Assembly: GCA_014529385.2 (NCBI GenBank)
Contig: CM043960.1
Span: 23,390,896 to 23,448,895, forward strand
DNA: 58,000 nt
Source: Adiantum capillus-veneris
Lineage: Eukaryota > Streptophyta > Polypodiopsida > Polypodiales > Pteridaceae
Reading direction: 5' to 3'
Shown here: positions 53,500-58,000 of the stretch, piece by piece
Position numbering within the stretch: position 1 is the first letter of the stretch
How the letters are laid out: each line of letters opens with the position of its first letter
The notes under the pieces: generated by a model
Databases searched by the model: none
Told to the model about the DNA's origin: nothing
Seen by the model: only the letters and a program-made list of their open reading frames with translations
Translations under genes and position numbers: made by a program

Positions 53500-54560
53500 T
53501 TTAAGAGTTTAAAAAAATTCAGATTATTTACTTTTTCTTGAGATTTTAGGCCAAATTAAGTTTTGACTTGACTCAGAGGCTTAAAACATGCCATAAAAAG
53601 ACCGTCCAATGAAAAAATTACAAAAATTGTCCATTTTAGGCCAAAAGTAAATAATCACGATTATTTACTTTTAGCTCAAAATTGACCAAGGTTGATACCA
53701 GAGACTCTATGCATGATTGCAAACATCTTTGTAAAGGCTCATAGAATTTGGATCACAAAACATACCAAAACCTTGAGAAAAACTGAAATCTGTAATGATT
53801 GTCGAGATCTTGTGTGACTTGTTCAATCTTGTTCAAATACAGTGAAACTTGACTTAGAGGCTTAGATAGAAGTGTTAAACATGTGTATATGCTCAGATGA
53901 CAAAAAATATGCAAAAACTTACTAGAAGTAAATAATCATGATTATTTACTTTTATCCAATTTTCCATTTTTTTGACCAACCCAACATACCAGAAGTTTTA
54001 TCATGTTGTATTGAGCACATATATCAAATTTGGCAAGAAATTGTGCCTAGATTTGAAAAGTTAGTATGCAGATACAAAACTATTGATAAATTGAGCAGTA
54101 ATTATCCAAACTTGGTGAAACTTGGTTAGGGAGCTTAAGTTGAGTTGCTTAACCAGTTGGTACCAACATTTTGGCAAAAAGTTGCAAAAACATACCAGAT
54201 GTAAATAATAGTGATTATTTACATCTGCTTCAGAATTGAACATTTTTGCGTATTTGGGTATACCACAAGGTCAAGCATATCAAGTAGACTCCACAAATCA
54301 AATTTGGTGAAATTTGGATCACAAAATTGAGACTTAAACTAAATTCTTGGAATCAGAGTCTGCGGACACTAAATAGTTGATAACTTGGACAAATCTTGTT
54401 GAAACTCAACCAAACTTGTCTAGAGACCACAACAAGGTGTTTACTTGGAAAAACAAGCCTGAAAAGTGTAAAAACTGAGAAAAGTAAATAATCACGATTA
54501 TTTACTACTGAAACCTAGAGACAAGATTTTTGACTTTTGAGCTTGTAGAGTGTTAGAATA
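53500..54560. repeat. Degenerate 278-bp tandem repeats, each centred on a palindrome
   Basis: Four palindromes sit at 53643-53672, 53926-53951, 54196-54227 and 54483-54506, about 280 bp apart. A one-armed fifth lies at about 53522-53535. The core is gtaaataatc-gattatttac. Arms are 14, 13, 14 and 11 bp, without mismatch. Text between them aligns loosely: an ACTTGACTTAGAGGCTTA-type block, a GCAAAAACxTAC block before, and a CAAAATTGACC block after. The units are thus old tandem copies in which the palindrome is the best kept part. Confidence 0.85.
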
Positions 54561-54918
54561 ATATAGTACAAGGCCACTGATCAATTTTGGGTTCCATCGG
54601 ATCCAAATTGGTACCTCTTAACTCAATTTTTAGGTTGCAGATTAGTTCTTTAGCTCTTTGCAAAGGTAAATCTGAAAGTCACATTTGCTGACTCACTTAA
54701 CTCAGATTGAAGTGATATACATAGACCAATCACAATAGTTAGAAAAAAAATATACTGTCTTTGTGAAAGAATAGCTAACTTGATTGAAATTGATATAGGA
54801 ATCAGGTTGCAGACAAGGAATTGAAAGCTTGATAGGGGCTGCGCTCAAGTTAAGTGGAAAAAACGGATATCAATTCAATCCGACGGTAAGTACTCTATTC
54901 AAAGCTTAACAAGTCTAT

Positions 54919-55401
54919 ATGAACCTTAGATTTGGTCGTGTACTAGCAAATCAAGGTATACTTGGAGAGACCTCTAGTAGAGTATCCATTGAAGAGAGTG
55001 TGAATCAAGGTGATCACTTGGAAACTATCTTTGAAGAAGTCTCCGACACCTATTCTGACTCAACATCTGAAATGTCTTCCTATTCGACTCATTCAGGAAC
55101 CGCAACAACAGTGCGATATAAACACATACTCACCTTTTTTAAGACTAATGGCCATGGAGCTCAGATTTACCTGGATTCTAATGAAGAGTATGCCATTCGC
55201 ATTGATGACCATGACATAGAGTTTGAAGAGGAAATCAGGGCAAACAAACGAGAAAAAATGTATATGGATAAAATTCATGTTATTACTGAATTGCCTAGAC
55301 CAACAACAGTCAAAGGGGTTCAAGCTTTCATGGTACATTGTGGATATTACAGACAATTAGTTTACATTTATGCTATAATCACAAAACCATGTATAGCCTA
55401 A
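54919..55401 (+). pseudogene. Gypsy-E: unknown N-terminal frame fused to RT thumb
   Basis: 160 codons. Residues 1-112 (NLRFGRVLANQG, a Ser/Thr-rich stretch, IRIDDHDIEFEEEIRANKR) match no domain I know. A GRV block of this type occurs near the start of some plant Gypsy polyproteins. From about residue 113 it is the RT thumb end (DKIHVITELPRPTTVKGVQAFMVHCGYYRQ). The RT fingers and palm are absent, so a deletion joins the two parts. Confidence 0.6.
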
Positions 55402-55697
55402 TTACACTCTTTGTATGGACTGATGAATGTGAAGAATCCTTCATGAAGCTTAAACAAGCTCTCACTTCAACCCCAATATTGAAAGCACAAGATTGGAATA
55501 AGATATTCCATATACATGTTGATGCTTCCAATTTTTCCATTGGATGTATATTAGCTCAACCAGGGGACAAAAAAATAGTCTTTCCTATTTCATATGCTAG
55601 TAGACAATTGAATGTGGTAGAGAAGAATTATACAACCACTAAAAGGGAAGGATTAGGGATGATCTATGCCGTAAAAATTATAGACATTACCTATTAG
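55402..55697 (+). pseudogene. Gypsy-E RNase H, N-terminal part
   Basis: FVWTDECEESFMKLKQALTS leads into the RNase H domain: IHVDASNFSIGCILAQPG (first catalytic aspartate), ISYASRQLNVVEKNY and REGLGMIYAV (catalytic glutamate). It stops at 55695-55697. Confidence 0.85.
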
Positions 55698-55708
55698 CCA
55701 ACAAATTT

Positions 55709-56698
55709 GTGTTCTTTGTGGACCACCAGGATTTATTATATTTGGTCAACAAGCCATGCAACACAGGAAGAATAGTGAGATGGTTCATCATTGTTTTGGA
55801 ATTTGATTTTAGTGTAGTTGTAAAAAAGGACACCACACACCAAAGAGCATATCATTTATCGAGGATTATTTTAGGAGAACCCCCAAAAGGGGTAGATGAT
55901 GATCTACCAGATACATATCTGTTCTCCATAGAAATGATACCTCGATGGTCAAAAGGTATGGTTTCATTGATGACCATAGCTCAAGTTTATTCTCAAATAC
56001 CACTTCCTATTACATTTGGATTAATTGGGCAATCGGCTACGTATCAATTACTAGCTGCAAAAGAGAAAACCCAATACCTAAGTCAAGCACACATTACCAT
56101 AGTGGGACTTCACTTTGGGGAAGACCAAAGTATGCAACGGATCTTGAGACTTGGAGTATTTTGGCCAACCATGAGAAGTGATGTTCACTTATTTGGAAAA
56201 AACCGTCTTCAATGCCAGAAACAAGCACCCATACCTCATGTGACATTATTTCAAGTTTTACTTGTTCCTAAGTGGATTAACTATCTAGTTACTTACTTAT
56301 CAAGCAGAACATTTTTGGAGGATATAAAGAAACACTGCCAAAGAGCAATTGAAGCTAAAGCAAGAGACTATGCTCTTATTGGAAACCAATTGTATCAAAG
56401 AGGAAAGGATCAACATTTGTGTCTTTGTGCAAATGAAGACAAATATATCCCCATTCTAGAACAAGCACATGCTGGATTAGCTAGAGGTCACTTTTCTAGT
56501 GAAACCACAACTAGAGCAATTTTAATGGCAGGCATATGGTGGCCAACACTTTTTGCAGACGCCAAAGAACATGTTGGAAGGTGTGATGCATGTCAACGAA
56601 CAAAAATGCCAACCAAGGTAGATAGCATGCCTTTAAGACCAATGATGGGGGCTAGAGATTTTGCAAAATGGGGCATAGATTTTGTCGGGCCAATATAA
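55709..56698 (+). pseudogene. Gypsy-E RNase H end, two H2C2-like modules, integrase start
   Basis: 329 codons. Residues 1-60 end RNase H (FFVDHQDLLYLVN, VVVKKDTTHQRAYHLSR). Residues 128-169 form an H2C2-like module: H128, H135, then RLQC, with arginine in the first cysteine position (166) and C169. A spacer with KWINYLVTYL and ARDYALIGNQLYQRG follows, then a second module with H254, H261, C292, C295 and IWWPTLFADAKEHV. Integrase starts with WGIDFVGPI and meets a TAA. Spacing within both modules is identical. Confidence 0.85.
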
Positions 56699-57490
56699 CC
56701 ATCTGCTTATAGAACTCAAGCTCAATATATCATTGTAGCTAAAAACTATTTGACCAAGTGGACAGAGGCTAAGGCAACCAGAAAGAATGATGCTAGAACC
56801 ACAGCCACATTCTTGTATGAGAATGTATTCACAAGATATGGACTTCTAATAGAAATTGTTAGTGATAGGGAAACTCATTTCCTCAATGAGGTAATTGAGT
56901 ATCTATTGAATGAATTTATGGTCATCCATAACAAATCCCTATCATCCACAAGCAAATGGACAAGCCGAGCACACGAATAAAATTTTTAGCCCGGTATTGA
57001 CTAAAGTGGTTAGTTCATGACGAACTGATTGGGAAATGAATCTACATGCCACTCTATGGGCTTATAGAGTTTCATTCAAGACAACTTTAAATGCTACACC
57101 CTTCAACCTTGTTTATGGTCTTGATGTCATACTACCGATAGAGTTTCTATTGCCGACACACTAAGGGTAGCAAAAGATCTTGAGTGGACTGGACATGAAT
57201 TTTCAGAGAGATTTGAAGATTTATAAAAGCTTGATGAGCAAAGGCTAACAATTGTAGCTCACATCTATGCACAAAAATGAAAACAAAAATAATTTTTTGA
57301 TTCACATCTAGTCCCGAAAATCTTTAAAAAAGGGGACCTAGTTTTAGTCTATTCCCTTAAAAAACACATTCCCAAGTTCAAGAAAAAGAGAAACGGACTG
57401 TTTATCATTGAAGATGTATCTCCAAGTGGAGCAGTTAAGTTGTCCACTCTAGATGGTGAACCAATTGCTAACTGGATAGTGGATGCCGTT
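56699..57490 (+). pseudogene. Gypsy-E integrase core and C-terminal domain
   Basis: In frame after the TAA: YIIVAKNYLTKWTEA, then IVSDRETHFLNEVI with the second catalytic aspartate. The PQANGQAEHTN block that carries the glutamate is at about 56952-56985, in another frame. Further on, GDLVLVYSLKKHIPKFKKK and AVKLSTLDGEPIANW (57330-57475) are the usual integrase C-terminal barrel of this lineage. After one more frameshift it ends GCRLKKYNFPLT. Confidence 0.8.
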
Positions 57491-58000
57491 TAAAGAAGTA
57501 CAATTTTCCACTAACCAATGATTTGCTAGAAAAGATGCATGCATCAAAGCAAAGAAAGATGAAACAACAATAGGTTATTGATGAAGCGCAAGAGGAAGCT
57601 CGACATCGAGTACTCAAGAGGAAAACTGCTTTTAGAAATCAACAAACGCCTATTCCCATCAACACTTTGGAACTAGATGAAAGACTATGGGAATTAAAGA
57701 ATGATGCAGTGTGAACGGATGATGAATGGCCGGATGGAATAGACCTTCGCATCAAAGTACAACTGAACAATCATATCAAAAATGCATTGGTTGATACCGG
57801 AGCTCGGATGAACGCCATTAGTTATCCCACATACAAGAAAGCAACGAATCAGTCTTTAGCATTGGGAATATCGACTATCAAAGGATGCAACAAAAATTCA
57901 ACACCGGCATTGGGAGTAGTCAACTTAAATGTGATAATACATGGATGTTTATGCCCTCATCAATTTGTATGCATACCAGACAAACACATGAATAAAAAAA
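57491..58000 (+). pseudogene. Protease-like domain downstream of Gypsy-E integrase
   Basis: The frame that closes integrase (RLKKYNFPLTNDLLEKMHA) continues for about 90 codons, through a TAG at 57571 and a TGA at 57712, into IKVQLNNHIKNALVDTGARM. The DTGA motif with hydrophobic residues on both sides is that of a retroviral-type aspartic protease, and LGVVNLNVIIHG fits its second half. Normal Gypsy order puts protease before RT. It is either an unusual order or the start of another element joined here. The window ends before this can be decided. Confidence 0.6.

Larger units (their letters stand above)
52964..58000 (+). mobile_element. Gypsy-E: decayed Athila/Tat-like element, runs off the window
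   Basis: PBS, then a long leader with palindromic repeats (53500-54560), a short unknown frame fused to the RT thumb, RNase H, two H2C2-like modules, integrase, then a protease-like domain at the right edge. The gag and RT core are missing. Stops and frameshifts occur every few hundred bases. No right LTR is seen. Confidence 0.8.

Noticed and set aside
53640-54510. Regularly spaced palindromes as a CRISPR array
   Set aside because: Spacing is about 280 bp, the intervening DNA is itself repeated, no cas genes occur, and the context is a plant retrotransposon.

Overview
The window is nuclear DNA of a land plant, dominated by LTR retrotransposons. The grounds are Ty1/Copia and Ty3/Gypsy polyproteins of plant type, primer binding sites matching plant initiator tRNA-Met (TGGTATCAGAGC), a second PBS type of the Athila/Tat kind (TGGCGCC...), a chromodomain-like Gypsy integrase tail, and one spliced small heat-shock protein relic. 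The species cannot be fixed from the sequence; nothing argues for a bacterium, an organelle or a virus genome.

Layout. 1-1139: degraded Copia fragment on the minus strand with a decayed PBS and LTR edge. 2824-8371: complete Copia element on the minus strand (Copia-1), with 190-bp LTRs, TSD ttatt, and one polyprotein frame broken by three stop codons. 8377-11874: AT-rich, gene-poor. 11880-16941: complete but much older Copia element on the plus strand (Copia-2), with 227-bp LTRs and TSD agagg. 18060-20835: Copia pieces on both strands, with an Athila/Tat-type LTR end and PBS between them. 21070-21690: short tandem duplications and a tRNA-derived SINE-like relic. 22194-22927: broken class I small heat-shock protein gene with an intron, the only host gene I can support.

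24605-51830 is a pile-up of Gypsy DNA. A foreign gag fragment (minus) is cut by Gypsy-B. Gypsy-B is itself split by Gypsy-A (27509-36312), a very young element of the same family with almost identical 1.6-kb LTRs and a 1490-codon open frame. A minisatellite (39975-40341) separates B from C/D, an LTR-internal-LTR-internal array (40342-51830) in which two internal regions share the middle LTR. B, C and D carry the same stop codon between protease and reverse transcriptase; A does not.

51831-58000 holds a different, decayed Gypsy element (E). It has an Athila/Tat-type PBS and a leader made of about four degenerate 278-bp repeats, each centred on a palindrome. Its pol has lost the reverse transcriptase core, carries two H2C2-like zinc modules, and runs from integrase into a protease-like domain at the window edge. 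The palindromic leader and the integrase-then-protease order are the least expected features here.

Only Gypsy-A looks close to functional, and even it has a one-base gag frameshift. The other elements are pseudogenes whose breaks give a relative insertion history: the older gag fragment, then B, then A inside B, with C/D as a separate lineage of the same family.
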